Shown: positions 1-6,700 of the stretch, piece after piece | Position numbering within the stretch: position 1 is the stretch's first letter | How the letters are laid out: each line of letters starts with the position of its first letter | NCBI GenBank assembly: GCA_002314195.1 | Contig: DCCQ01000055.1 | Coordinates: 1-14,546 of the forward strand | Length of the DNA: 14,546 bases | Direction of reading: 5' to 3' | Origin: Bacteroidales bacterium UBA1077 | Lineage (GTDB): Bacteria > Bacteroidota > Bacteroidia > Bacteroidales > UBA932 | Notes under the pieces: generated by a model | The model's database searches: none | The model's input: the letters and a program-made list of their open reading frames with translations, nothing else | Told to the model about the DNA's origin: nothing | Made by a program: the position numbers and the translations under genes

Positions 1-48
1 GATAATGACCTAATTAGTAGTCAGATCGAAGATATCACATTGATTTAA
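1..48 (+). CDS. possible 3' end of an upstream gene (partial)
   Basis: The first frame is open from base 1 to a TAA at 46-48 and reads as 15 residues with a plausible hydrophilic to hydrophobic tail (...SSQIEDITLI). It would be the C-terminus of a gene lying mostly outside the window. So short a frame is easily open by chance, and no family can be assigned. The G-rich stretch just after it (51-71) folds into only a weak hairpin without a T-tract, so it does not add clear terminator evidence. Confidence 0.3.
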   Translation, partial: DNDLISSQIEDITLI

Positions 49-117
49 GAGGCGGCTTGGGGGGCAGCGCCATGGAAAAAATCGTGGAAAAAATCCGGAA
101 AAATATTACCGACTTTG

Positions 118-148
118 TTTGGAAATTTGTGGGGGGGGGCTATTTTTG
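118..148 (+). promoter_or_regulatory. Bacteroidota-type promoter for the lipoprotein/OMP pair, with a G9 spacer tract
   Basis: TTTG at 118-121, 19 nt, then TATTTTTG at 141-148 matches the Bacteroidota sigma-ABfr consensus (TTTG, 19-21 nt, TAnnTTTG). Transcription would start a few bases past 150, shortly before the ATG at 168. This supports that ATG over the TTG/ATG codons further upstream, which would lie before or inside the promoter. The spacer contains nine consecutive G residues (131-139), and eight A residues follow at 153-160. Length change in the G tract would alter promoter spacing. Confidence 0.6.
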
Positions 149-167
149 TGCCAAAAAAAATATTTTT

Positions 168-575
168 ATGAAAAAAATCATTTACGCTTTGATTTCAGCC
201 ACAATCATGCTTGTATGCGGTTGTGGCAAGGAGGGCTCCGGTAACGAGCAAGTAATCAGCCCAGAGGACACCATTACCTGGGCGGCCCTTATCAAGGAAT
301 ATCCTTTCCTTGATGGTTTTCCTGTGTTTGACGGAGATGTCGAGAACTGGCAGTACAAGGAGCTCGGCAGTGACATGAAGACGGTGACATTCTTCGACTA
401 CAAATGCGAAGAGCCCGTGGCGACAACCTACTACGCCAAGTTCGTTCCGGCCGGGTTCACAAAGAGCGATGGCTCGGAAATCTATCGTAAGACCGTCGGT
501 GAAACCATATATGTCTTCACCGGAAGTTATAGCGGCGGCAATTTCGCGCTGAGTTTTTCTGTCGACTCCAAGTAA
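168..575 (+). CDS. small lipoprotein of unknown function
   Basis: Predicted 135-residue exported lipoprotein. The N-terminus is MKKIIYALISATIMLVCGC: two lysines, a hydrophobic core, and a lipobox ending V-C-G-C with Cys19 as the likely lipidated residue, followed by a short charged/Gly linker (GKEGSG). The mature part is rich in aromatic residues and mixed beta-type sequence. I recognise no family and see no catalytic motif. The frame stays open back to a TTG at 57, but the signal peptide and the promoter at 118-148 favour ATG 168. The next gene starts 3 nt after the stop, so the two are very likely co-transcribed. The partner is an outer-membrane barrel, which suggests an envelope complex or accessory lipoprotein. 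Function unknown. Confidence 0.8.
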   Translation: MKKIIYALISATIMLVCGCGKEGSGNEQVISPEDTITWAALIKEYPFLDGFPVFDGDVENWQYKELGSDMKTVTFFDYKCEEPVATTYYAKFVPAGFTKSDGSEIYRKTVGETIYVFTGSYSGGNFALSFSVDSK

Positions 576-578
576 GCG

Positions 579-1916
579 ATGAAATTCCGAAATATCTTAA
601 CCTGCGTTTCAGTGGCAATGATGCTGCTCGCAGGCATCTCGGCAAAGGCCCAGACTCCCGTTGGCAAGAAAGCTCGGAAAGAGAAAGACGACGATGTGAA
701 AGTCAGAATCTGGCTCAACAAAGGTGAGCGGAAAGTTCTCGACGGCTATCTCCGCTCTGCGCTTGTCAATCGCCCGGACAATATCGAGTTCAGCCTGACT
801 CCTGATGGACAGAGAACAAGATATATCAACGAGGATGTCGATTCCCTTCTTCTTGAAGGCACTGACAAGTATGTGAAGCGCCTTGTCAAAGTATTGGGTG
901 CTTTCGGAGGAAAGGCAGATGTCCAATGGGTGCGTGAGGAGTATCGAGGCAAAGGTATTGACCTGTACTCTCTTTTCACTGTCGAGTCCGAAAGGATCGG
1001 ACGGAACATCACTGTCGTGCGTCCGGTGCGTGGATGGTACTTGAGCATAGCGGGAGATATGGCGATCATGGTCGGCACCGACACTCGCAACAGCATCTTT
1101 GACAGGGCTGAGCCTCCGATGTACACGTCGATGCTAAACACATATTTCGGAAAGATCTATGACTATCCGGAATTTGCCGCGAAGATAAAGGCAGGGGAGT
1201 TCAAGACATTTATGGATGTCATCTATGCCTGGGAAGCGGCCTATGGTGGAACTGTTCGCCGTACAGAAGGCAAACTGAAAACGGGACAGATCGGCGTTCA
1301 GAATGGAATAGCCGCATCCGACGCGAAAAAAAATGTCGGTTGGAAGCGCACAAAATCCGAAATAGTATTCCCGAAATACGCAAGGACTCTTCAGGTTGGA
1401 GCTTCCTTGGCAATGTCTGATGGAGCAAAGGTCATGAAGCATGCCACTGACGATGCGTCAAAGTCGTCGTTCAAGATGGTCGTGCCTCCTGTGATGATAT
1501 ATTCAGACATCTGCTTCCTTGATTTCGGTCGTTTCGGAGGCATCGGCTGGACCTTTGGCGGGGAATATTCCCGTTACAGCTACAACTGGATGCTGGACAA
1601 TGGCTACGGTGACAAGCAGCAAGACACTTTCTGCAACAGGGTTGATCTCGCCGCCGGCCTCAGCTATCACCTCACTCTCTGCAACCGTCTCGAACTCTAT
1701 GCGCGCGGTATGGTTGACGCAGGCCTGATAGGTGAGCACACCACCGACCATGAAAGCGGCGAGGAAGCCAGTTCGACATTCAACAAAATGGACACAAAGA
1801 TGTCTTTCATCGCCACAGCCGGTCTTAGATGGTATTTCTGCAAGAAAGCAGGCGTCTGGGTAGAGGGTGGCCACGACACTGGCTATGTCTCCGCTGGATT
1901 GTCATTCAGGTTCTGA
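579..1916 (+). CDS. outer-membrane beta-barrel protein, hypothetical
   Basis: 445 residues beginning with a Sec signal peptide (MKFRNILTCVSVAMMLLAGISAKA, probable cleavage after A-K-A before Gln25). A soluble-looking N-terminal half (about 30-260) is followed by a C-terminal part of alternating aromatic/hydrophobic strands separated by polar turns, with repeated G-aromatic patterns. It ends AGLSFRF: a terminal Phe preceded by alternating hydrophobics is the usual outer-membrane insertion signal. That favours a small C-terminal barrel with a periplasmic N-terminal domain. It lacks a TonB box or a SusC/OmpA-type peptidoglycan motif that I can recognise, so no specific transport role is claimed. 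It sits 3 nt downstream of the lipoprotein gene and ends at a strong terminator-like hairpin, so the pair forms a closed operon. Confidence 0.75.
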   Translation: MKFRNILTCVSVAMMLLAGISAKAQTPVGKKARKEKDDDVKVRIWLNKGERKVLDGYLRSALVNRPDNIEFSLTPDGQRTRYINEDVDSLLLEGTDKYVKRLVKVLGAFGGKADVQWVREEYRGKGIDLYSLFTVESERIGRNITVVRPVRGWYLSIAGDMAIMVGTDTRNSIFDRAEPPMYTSMLNTYFGKIYDYPEFAAKIKAGEFKTFMDVIYAWEAAYGGTVRRTEGKLKTGQIGVQNGIAASDAKKNVGWKRTKSEIVFPKYARTLQVGASLAMSDGAKVMKHATDDASKSSFKMVVPPVMIYSDICFLDFGRFGGIGWTFGGEYSRYSYNWMLDNGYGDKQQDTFCNRVDLAAGLSYHLTLCNRLELYARGMVDAGLIGEHTTDHESGEEASSTFNKMDTKMSFIATAGLRWYFCKKAGVWVEGGHDTGYVSAGLSFRF

Positions 1917-1936
1917 CGCATTATTCGTGAATAAAG

Positions 1937-1984
1937 ATCGCCGCGCTGCTCAGACTGATGTTTTTGGTCGGGCGGCGCGGTGAT
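1937..1984. terminator. bidirectional terminator hairpin between convergent genes
   Basis: A GC-rich stem pairs 1937-1950 with 1971-1984: 14 positions, of which three are G-T wobbles. It can extend inward by 4 more pairs around a bulged A1952. A T-rich run follows on the plus strand (1984-2000) and a weaker T-rich run follows on the minus strand. It lies between the outer-membrane protein gene and the oppositely oriented dtd gene, so it can end transcription from both sides. Confidence 0.75.
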
Positions 1985-1997
1985 TATATTCCTCTTC

Positions 1998-2450
1998 TTA
2001 TTCTCGTAAACGTGAGTCGATGATGATTGTGACAGGCCCGTCGTTTACAAGAGCGACCTGCATGTCAGCACCAAAAACGCCCCTGCCGACAGGTCTGCCG
2101 ATCGCATCAGAGACCTCCTCACAGTACTTTTCGTACAAGGGGACGGCCACATCGTGACCCGCGGCACGTATGTACGATGGACGGTTTCCTTTCTTCGTAG
2201 AGGCCGTCAATGTGAATTGCGACACCGCCAGAATCTCGCCTCCGATGTCTGTGACACTTCTGTTCATCACCCCGTTCTCATCATTGAATATCCTCATGCC
2301 CACAGTCTTCCCCACAAGCCACCGCATGTCCTCTTCCGTGTCCCCGCTCTCGACTCCGACAAGCACCAGAATCCCCTTGCCGATCTTTGACACGGTCTTG
2401 CCAGCAATCTCAACGCTTGCCCGCAGCACTCTTTGAATCACCAATCTCAT
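1998..2450 (-). CDS. dtd: D-aminoacyl-tRNA deacylase
   Basis: Hydrolyses D-amino acids (classically D-Tyr) mischarged onto tRNA in the cytoplasm, a chiral proofreading step. The 150-residue product has the standard DTD length and opens MRLVIQRVLRASVEI. The catalytic-loop segment SQFTLTASTKKGNRPSY is present, and near the C-terminus the conserved block GVFGADMQVALVNDGPVT contains the Gly-Pro pair that forms the cross-subunit cis-proline element. The frame is open 23 codons further upstream, but ATG 2450 gives the canonical N-terminus, so that start is chosen. It is divergent from the carbonic anhydrase-like gene (146 nt gap) and convergent with the envelope operon. I found no consensus promoter on this strand. 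Intact housekeeping gene. Confidence 0.95.
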   Translation of the reverse strand: MRLVIQRVLRASVEIAGKTVSKIGKGILVLVGVESGDTEEDMRWLVGKTVGMRIFNDENGVMNRSVTDIGGEILAVSQFTLTASTKKGNRPSYIRAAGHDVAVPLYEKYCEEVSDAIGRPVGRGVFGADMQVALVNDGPVTIIIDSRLRE

Positions 2451-2569
2451 TATATCACAACTGTTTACTTTTTCATCTGTTTTGCTGGACGTTCGTCTTT
2501 TAATGACATATTCCTTCATAAAGTTAAGAAAAACTCTTTGAAGTGAGCAAGCATATTCAATAATAAAAC

Positions 2570-2577
2570 TACATTTG
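2570..2577 (+). promoter_or_regulatory. Bacteroidota -7 box upstream of the carbonic anhydrase-like gene
   Basis: TACATTTG matches TAnnTTTG exactly and lies 19 nt before the ATG at 2597. The nearest upstream TTTG (2537-2540) is 29 nt away, which is too far for a standard spacer, so the -33 half is poor or absent. Plausible but weaker than the two complete promoters in the window. Confidence 0.45.
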
Positions 2578-2596
2578 CAATGAAATAATTTGTGCG

Positions 2597-3130
2597 ATGG
2601 TAGTAAAACTCAAAGGGGTGGCTCCTCAAATCGGGGAGCGTGCGTTTGTCGCTGAGACGGCGGCGGTCATCGGTGATGTTAGGATCGGTGACGACAGTTC
2701 GGTTTGGTACAGCGCTGTGATCAGAGGTGACGCAGGCCACATTGACATCGGTTCGAGAGTCAGCATCCAGGATGGAGCCGTGATCCACTGCTCGACTGGC
2801 GATGGTTTGGAAACCGTCATTGCGGATGATGTCGTCGTCGGCCATAACGCGACCATCCATTCGGCGCGCATTGAAAGTCATTGCCTTATCGGCATGGGTT
2901 CGACCATCCTTGACAAAGCCCACGTGGGTTCAGGCTCCATCGTCGCCGCCGGCGCTCTCGTGCTCGGCAAAACCGAAATCGGCCCGAACGAACTATGGGG
3001 CGGTGTCCCCGCCAAATTCATCAAGAAAATCACGCCGGAGGCCGTAGAGAGGACAATCGACCACGGAGTCAATGAATATGTCACCTGGGCGCACGCCTTC
3101 GCTGACGAAACAGAAACGATCATTGCGTAA
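2597..3130 (+). CDS. gamma-class carbonic anhydrase-like protein (left-handed beta-helix)
   Basis: 177 residues, the usual length of the YrdA/gamma-CA group, built from hexapeptide repeats rich in [IV]-G-x that form a left-handed beta-helix trimer. The three metal-binding histidines of Methanosarcina Cam have candidates at His64 (VIHCSTGDG), His83 and His88 (VGHNATIH). The conserved R-G-D (Arg43, Asp45) and Q-D (Gln58, Asp59) pairs are also present. The C-terminal segment WGGVPAKFIKKI is typical of the family. Many members show little or no CO2 hydration activity, so carbonic anhydrase is the family name rather than a proven reaction. Likely cytoplasmic. It starts from its own promoter and has no co-directional gene closely behind it. 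Confidence 0.9.
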   Translation: MVVKLKGVAPQIGERAFVAETAAVIGDVRIGDDSSVWYSAVIRGDAGHIDIGSRVSIQDGAVIHCSTGDGLETVIADDVVVGHNATIHSARIESHCLIGMGSTILDKAHVGSGSIVAAGALVLGKTEIGPNELWGGVPAKFIKKITPEAVERTIDHGVNEYVTWAHAFADETETIIA

Positions 3131-3217
3131 ATACTCCGCTAAGATCCAACTCGCTCAGCAACTCTGGCATATGGCTCTGAATATTATAGCTGCGGGACAA
3201 TTTTTCTCGAAAAAAGA

Positions 3218-3248
3218 TTTGCTTTAAAGACAAAAAAAGATAAATTTG
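3218..3248 (+). promoter_or_regulatory. complete Bacteroidota promoter for the ATPase operon
   Basis: TTTG at 3218-3221, exactly 19 nt, then TAAATTTG at 3241-3248 is a full match to the sigma-ABfr consensus. Transcription should begin around 3253-3256, leaving a leader of roughly 310 nt before the ATPase start at 3565. The leader holds the hairpins described below. No other complete consensus promoter was seen in the intergenic gaps of the downstream cluster, so this is probably its main promoter. Confidence 0.7.
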
Positions 3249-3309
3249 CAAGTAAAATAGTAAGACATTTAGACAAGACATAATTTTTATTAACAGGCGT
3301 TAATGTCCG

Positions 3310-3432
3310 TGCTTCCTTGAAACTTCGACACTTTCAACAGTAGCACAACGGAGTTAACGCCCACGCAGTTCAGAGAACTCGTGGGCTTATTCGTTGGAAT
3401 GTGCTACAGGTAGTCGAAGACCTCAAGGAGCA
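3310..3432 (+). promoter_or_regulatory. large imperfect hairpin in the operon leader
   Basis: Complementary blocks pair in nested order: 3310-3312 with 3430-3432; 3314-3320 with 3423-3429; 3323-3329 with 3413-3419; 3340-3346 with 3401-3407; 3347-3350 with 3392-3395. An apical hairpin pairs 3359-3365 with 3380-3386 and 3367-3370 with 3376-3379 around the loop CAGAG, with C3366 bulged. About 39 base pairs in correct nested order is unlikely by chance and implies a structured RNA or a palindromic DNA element. A separate 8-bp inverted repeat (3296-3303 with 3354-3361) competes with part of it. The element lies wholly inside the predicted leader. No known riboswitch class was recognised. Confidence 0.5.
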
Positions 3433-3460
3433 GACCAATGCGATAAGCCCACGTTTTTGT
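3380..3460 (+). terminator. candidate attenuator terminator (alternative pairing)
   Basis: The right arm of the apical leader hairpin (3380-3390) can instead pair with 3443-3453: 11 bp, the core being cgtgggctta against taagcccacg. That downstream arm runs directly into TTTTTGT (3454-3460). Pairing with the upstream arm 3359-3365 excludes this pairing, as in a transcription attenuator. The loop is long (52 nt), which weakens the case for a simple intrinsic terminator. Regulation is inferred only from the pairing geometry. Confidence 0.4.
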
Positions 3461-3577
3461 ATGATTCCTATAAATGGCATTATTCTGGATTCCAGAAAAT
3501 TTTTCTCAGGCTTTGATGAGACGATTGCATCAAGAGTGAAATCTAGAGTGATTGTACAGGACCTATGGCAACTATAG
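3461..3577 (+). CDS. possible short ORF overlapping the ATPase start
   Basis: An ATG at 3461, just after the T-tract, opens a 38-codon frame ending TAG 3575-3577. It overlaps the ATPase start by 13 nt. The frame is open further back to 3344, with a GTG at 3401 that would give 58 residues. The product is protein-like in composition (MIPINGIILDSRKFF...IVQDLWQL) with no recognised family. It could be a leader peptide coupled to ATPase translation, a small gene, or the tail of a decayed gene: the other forward frames also hold short protein-like stretches (3321-3413). Weakly supported. Confidence 0.25.
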   Translation: MIPINGIILDSRKFFSGFDETIASRVKSRVIVQDLWQL

Positions 3578-6108
3578 ACAATGTTCATATTAAAGCGATG
3601 ATGGACATAGCATCATCCAAGGATTTTATCCCTAAAGAAAGTCCTGACGGATTTCCTTATTGGGGTGTCTATGCAGGAGAATTGGAGAGTCTGACCGGAC
3701 GTAAACTGCTGGGAGTAATTCCATTTTCAGAGATAAACTCATTGTGTTTGTTAAGCAATGAAAAAAATCGCGATCTGGTCAACAAGACTATTCAATCCAT
3801 TGTTCTAAGATTTGCCGCGGCATTGCCCAATGGAATGTGCCGCATTACAGCTTATGACGGAACAGGGATGGGCGCCAACCTCATAACCCTGCCTTCTCTG
3901 TGCGATGTTTGTCCTGACAGTAAAATCATAACAGACAGTTACGAATTTCAGGACAGCCTCAAAAAACTTCAAGATCATGTTCCGTATGTGATACAGAAGG
4001 TGTTGGGATATAAGCATTCCAATCAGAATTTGCTTGAATATAACCGGACAGAAACCGGACATCGAGAGCCTTATCGCATCTTGGTAATTGCGGATTATCC
4101 GAAAACATTGAATGAAGGCCACTGCAGAATTCTTGATGTGATTATAAAAAACGCAAAGAAAACTGGAATATTCGTAATAATAAGTTATGACACGACTTGT
4201 GAAATGATAGACTATTCCGGAAAATACAGTCCTTTTGTCGAACTGATGAACCGAATGACTGTAATCTATGAGAAGAATGGTGTCTTCCATTTCAAGAATA
4301 TCCCGAATGAAGATATTCTGCAACGCTTCAAACTCAGGCTTGATCCCGGAATAATAAACAATACAGATAATGTTCTGAAATTTATTGAGGAAAAGGGACG
4401 CGATTCTTCAATATGGGAATCATTGATGCTTGTCGATAATCTGCCGAATCAGACAGATTGGTGGAACGATTCGAGCGCGGACTGCCTAAGCATTCCGTTT
4501 GGAGTCTCGTCTGATGACAAGGTCACCAATCTCATGATAACTCAAGTCAACGGACAGAATGTGGCTGTTGTGGTCGGTGTTTCAGGTTCTGGCAAGAGTG
4601 TTTTCCTCAGGACAATCATAATGAGCGCCGCCGTTCATTATTCTCCAGAGGAACTGGAATTATACTTGATTGATTTTTCTGGAGTGGAGTTCTCTGCTTT
4701 CGCTGACTACAAACTACCTCAGGCCAAGGTGATCGCCCCGGAAAGTGAACGGGAATATGGAATAAGCGTTCTTCAGCGGATCAGGGAAGAGGGAACCCGG
4801 CGTATGGAACTCTTCAGACAGGCTGGTGTGAACAGCATAAGTGATTACCGCAGGCTGAATCCGGATAAGCTATTGCCACGAATACTCGTGATCATTGACG
4901 AATTTCAGAAATTGTTTGAGAATGACATGGACAAAATCTCTGAGGAGTCAGAGAGCATAATACATATAATTATTCAGGAATATAGAAAATTCGGAATCAA
5001 CCTGATCCTTGCGACCCAAAGAATCAGCAAATATGCCAACAAGGTGGAACTCGGCATGATTGCGAACCGGGTCGTGTTTGATTGGGCGGAGGATGATCCT
5101 CAGTATTTGTTTGCTGGAAAAACTCCGGCAGTGTCTCTCTCTACTGGCGAATGTATCTACAAGAACAAGACGAACAGGAATACCGATAATGACGTGGTGA
5201 AATCCTATAATCTTGAACAGGAGCAACTTAAAGAGTTGCTCCCTCAGATGGAGAAATTTGCGGTCAAGCATAATATGCTGGCCAAAGACCAGATTGTGTT
5301 CCGAAGCGAGGCTCCAGTGTTCCTTAAGGATAACAGGGCTTTGGGCAAAATTAAAAAGTCCGAACTGCCGTCAATGATCAAGATTTATCTCGGTGAACCG
5401 ATCGCCATCACCGAGGAACACGTTTACATTGAACTGCAAAGGAATTCCAACGCCAATCTGCTTGTTGTAGGAGGAACTGGGACTGATACCGGCGAGAGAA
5501 TCGCAATCAGCTGCGTGGCAAGTCTGTTGGCCGCCCATGAAGACAAAACCGCTCATTTTGCATTCTTCAATTATATTCCTGTTGAAGAGCGATTCCACTC
5601 AAAACCGGAAGAATTGTATTCTGCAATTCCATTTTCCCATGATTTTGTTGAAGAAGATGGCCTGAAGGACTACCTTGATAAACTGAAGGCGGAAATAGAG
5701 CGACGCAAGTCCGATAAGTTAATTCCTAAAAGGCATATTTATTTGTCCATATATGCCTTTCAGATGGCATTCGCTTTCAGAAGCACCGATGAATACGGGG
5801 ATCTGTCGGAGATATCCAAAATCTTGTCATTCATCCTTGAGCAGGGACCGCTCGTCGGCGTGTTCACAGTACTTCAGGTGGACTCATTGGATTCAATGTC
5901 AAAATCCTTGGGCCGTGCACTGGACAAGTTCAATCATAGGATAGTACTGCAGGTGAATGAGGATGAATCCAGAAGTCTTCTGGACTCTCCTGTGGCGAGC
6001 CAAATTTCAAAGAACAGGAATGATAACAGATCAAGCTCAAAAAACAGAGCTTACTATTACAACAGAAACAACAATACTATTGTCAAATTTAAACCATACG
6101 AATTATGA
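3565..6108 (+). CDS. FtsK/SpoIIIE-type (EccC/EssC-like) multi-module ATPase
   Basis: 847-residue P-loop ATPase with no transmembrane segment, probably the motor of the cluster. The central module has intact FtsK-type motifs: Walker A GVSGSGKS (338-345), Walker B ILVIIDEF (440-447) and LILATQR (480-486), which matches the FtsK sensor motif. The N-terminal part (about 45-230) looks like a degenerate copy, with ILVIADYP (172-179) at the Walker B position. The C-terminal module (about 600-847) is another inactive copy: GGTGTDTGE (636-644) lacks the P-loop Lys, and LSIYAFQ (727-733) has Tyr-Ala where DEFQ has Asp-Glu. Tandem modules with partly degenerate sites are typical of EccC/EssC of type VII secretion, but those carry N-terminal membrane helices absent here. 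Cell-division FtsK is excluded by the lack of its membrane and gamma domains. Its stop overlaps the next start (ATGA), indicating translational coupling. Start ATG 3565 is the first in frame; Met12/13 are alternatives. Confidence 0.85.
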   Translation: MATIDNVHIKAMMDIASSKDFIPKESPDGFPYWGVYAGELESLTGRKLLGVIPFSEINSLCLLSNEKNRDLVNKTIQSIVLRFAAALPNGMCRITAYDGTGMGANLITLPSLCDVCPDSKIITDSYEFQDSLKKLQDHVPYVIQKVLGYKHSNQNLLEYNRTETGHREPYRILVIADYPKTLNEGHCRILDVIIKNAKKTGIFVIISYDTTCEMIDYSGKYSPFVELMNRMTVIYEKNGVFHFKNIPNEDILQRFKLRLDPGIINNTDNVLKFIEEKGRDSSIWESLMLVDNLPNQTDWWNDSSADCLSIPFGVSSDDKVTNLMITQVNGQNVAVVVGVSGSGKSVFLRTIIMSAAVHYSPEELELYLIDFSGVEFSAFADYKLPQAKVIAPESEREYGISVLQRIREEGTRRMELFRQAGVNSISDYRRLNPDKLLPRILVIIDEFQKLFENDMDKISEESESIIHIIIQEYRKFGINLILATQRISKYANKVELGMIANRVVFDWAEDDPQYLFAGKTPAVSLSTGECIYKNKTNRNTDNDVVKSYNLEQEQLKELLPQMEKFAVKHNMLAKDQIVFRSEAPVFLKDNRALGKIKKSELPSMIKIYLGEPIAITEEHVYIELQRNSNANLLVVGGTGTDTGERIAISCVASLLAAHEDKTAHFAFFNYIPVEERFHSKPEELYSAIPFSHDFVEEDGLKDYLDKLKAEIERRKSDKLIPKRHIYLSIYAFQMAFAFRSTDEYGDLSEISKILSFILEQGPLVGVFTVLQVDSLDSMSKSLGRALDKFNHRIVLQVNEDESRSLLDSPVASQISKNRNDNRSSSKNRAYYYNRNNNTIVKFKPYEL

Positions 6109-6386
6109 GCAATGTTGGAATCATCCTCGACTTGGCTACATTAAGAAAACTGAGGCAGCACTTTCAAGAATTGTCAGAGAATCTGCGGCACGAACTTAAC
6201 GTTACTGACGACAGCATAACTGAAGTTTCTCACACATGGCAAGATGAGAACTTTAAGTCGTTCTGCAACAAATTTGAGACAGACAAACAGCGTCTTATGC
6301 CATTGAGCAAGAAAATTTCCGACTTCGATGAACTGTTCTTGAAGCGGATAGAAGAGAAATTGATCAGATACGACAGTCACAAATAG
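6105..6386 (+). CDS. WXG100-like small helical protein (W-x-D type), copy 1
   Basis: 93 residues, almost entirely helix-forming, with no signal peptide. The sequence WQDENFKSF (45-53) sits at the middle, where WXG100/ESAT-6 family proteins carry the W-x-G turn between two antiparallel helices. Here the third position is Asp. The length, the central Trp, the flanking amphipathic helices and the position immediately after an FtsK-type ATPase (4-nt ATGA overlap) all support a WXG100-like role. Family knowledge: such proteins are substrates or targeting partners recognised by the ATPase. A classical C-terminal YxxxD/E export signal is not evident; the end reads KLIRYDSHK. Assignment rests on pattern and context. 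Confidence 0.65.
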   Translation: MSNVGIILDLATLRKLRQHFQELSENLRHELNVTDDSITEVSHTWQDENFKSFCNKFETDKQRLMPLSKKISDFDELFLKRIEEKLIRYDSHK

Positions 6387-6388
6387 TA

Positions 6389-6682
6389 ATGAGTATGGAA
6401 ATTTATGGAAATGTCCAGTTAAGGGAACTGGAAGACTTTAAGCAGAATCTGCTGAAACTGTCCGCAGTGTTGGAAGATTACTATGAATTGGTCGGCACCA
6501 CATTGCGTTTGACATCTCAGAACTGGCGAGACAGCAAGTTTGACGAATTTGAACGGGATTTTCGACGCTATAAGGAAGAAATCAATTCAATCAGCAACGA
6601 CTATCGCCAATGGGCCAATGGCTATCTTCAGGAGACAATAGACATCATCAAGGACTTTGGCCGCACTGATCCCGGGCTTTAG
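6389..6682 (+). CDS. WXG100-like small helical protein (W-x-D type), copy 2
   Basis: 97 residues, predicted two-helix hairpin, no signal peptide. WRDSKFDEF (46-54) falls at the centre and matches the spacing of copy 1 (W-x-D, then hydrophobic at +5 and Phe at +8). It starts 2 nt after copy 1 stops, so the two could form a heterodimer like EsxA/EsxB. ATG 6389 is used; Met3 at 6395 is an alternative. The C-terminus ends in a short non-helical tail (GRTDPGL). Beyond the motif and size, sequence similarity to copy 1 is low by eye, so they are divergent family members and not a recent duplication. Confidence 0.65.
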   Translation: MSMEIYGNVQLRELEDFKQNLLKLSAVLEDYYELVGTTLRLTSQNWRDSKFDEFERDFRRYKEEINSISNDYRQWANGYLQETIDIIKDFGRTDPGL

Positions 6683-6700
6683 AAAATCGAGATTTGAGCA

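Noticed and set aside
57..167. N-terminal extension of the lipoprotein frame from TTG 57 or ATG 72
   Set aside because: The extension spans the predicted promoter and its G9 spacer, and hides the signal peptide that begins at ATG 168.
2516..2923. Minus-strand open frames opposite the carbonic anhydrase-like gene
   Set aside because: Shadows of the beta-helix gene, whose conserved metal ligands are clear on the plus strand.
3310..3432. Integron attC site or retron msd hairpin
   Set aside because: No GTTRRRY/RYYYAAC core sites in the right places, no integrase, and no reverse transcriptase gene in the window.
3805..4323. 172-codon minus-strand open frame inside the ATPase gene
   Set aside because: It lies opposite well-conserved ATPase sequence, is rich in Cys/His/Ile/Tyr in an unlikely mix and has no domain or context; a shadow frame.
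3565..6108. Housekeeping FtsK/SpoIIIE DNA translocase of cell division
   Set aside because: No N-terminal membrane helices, no gamma domain, degenerate extra modules, and neighbours are WXG-like and VWA genes.
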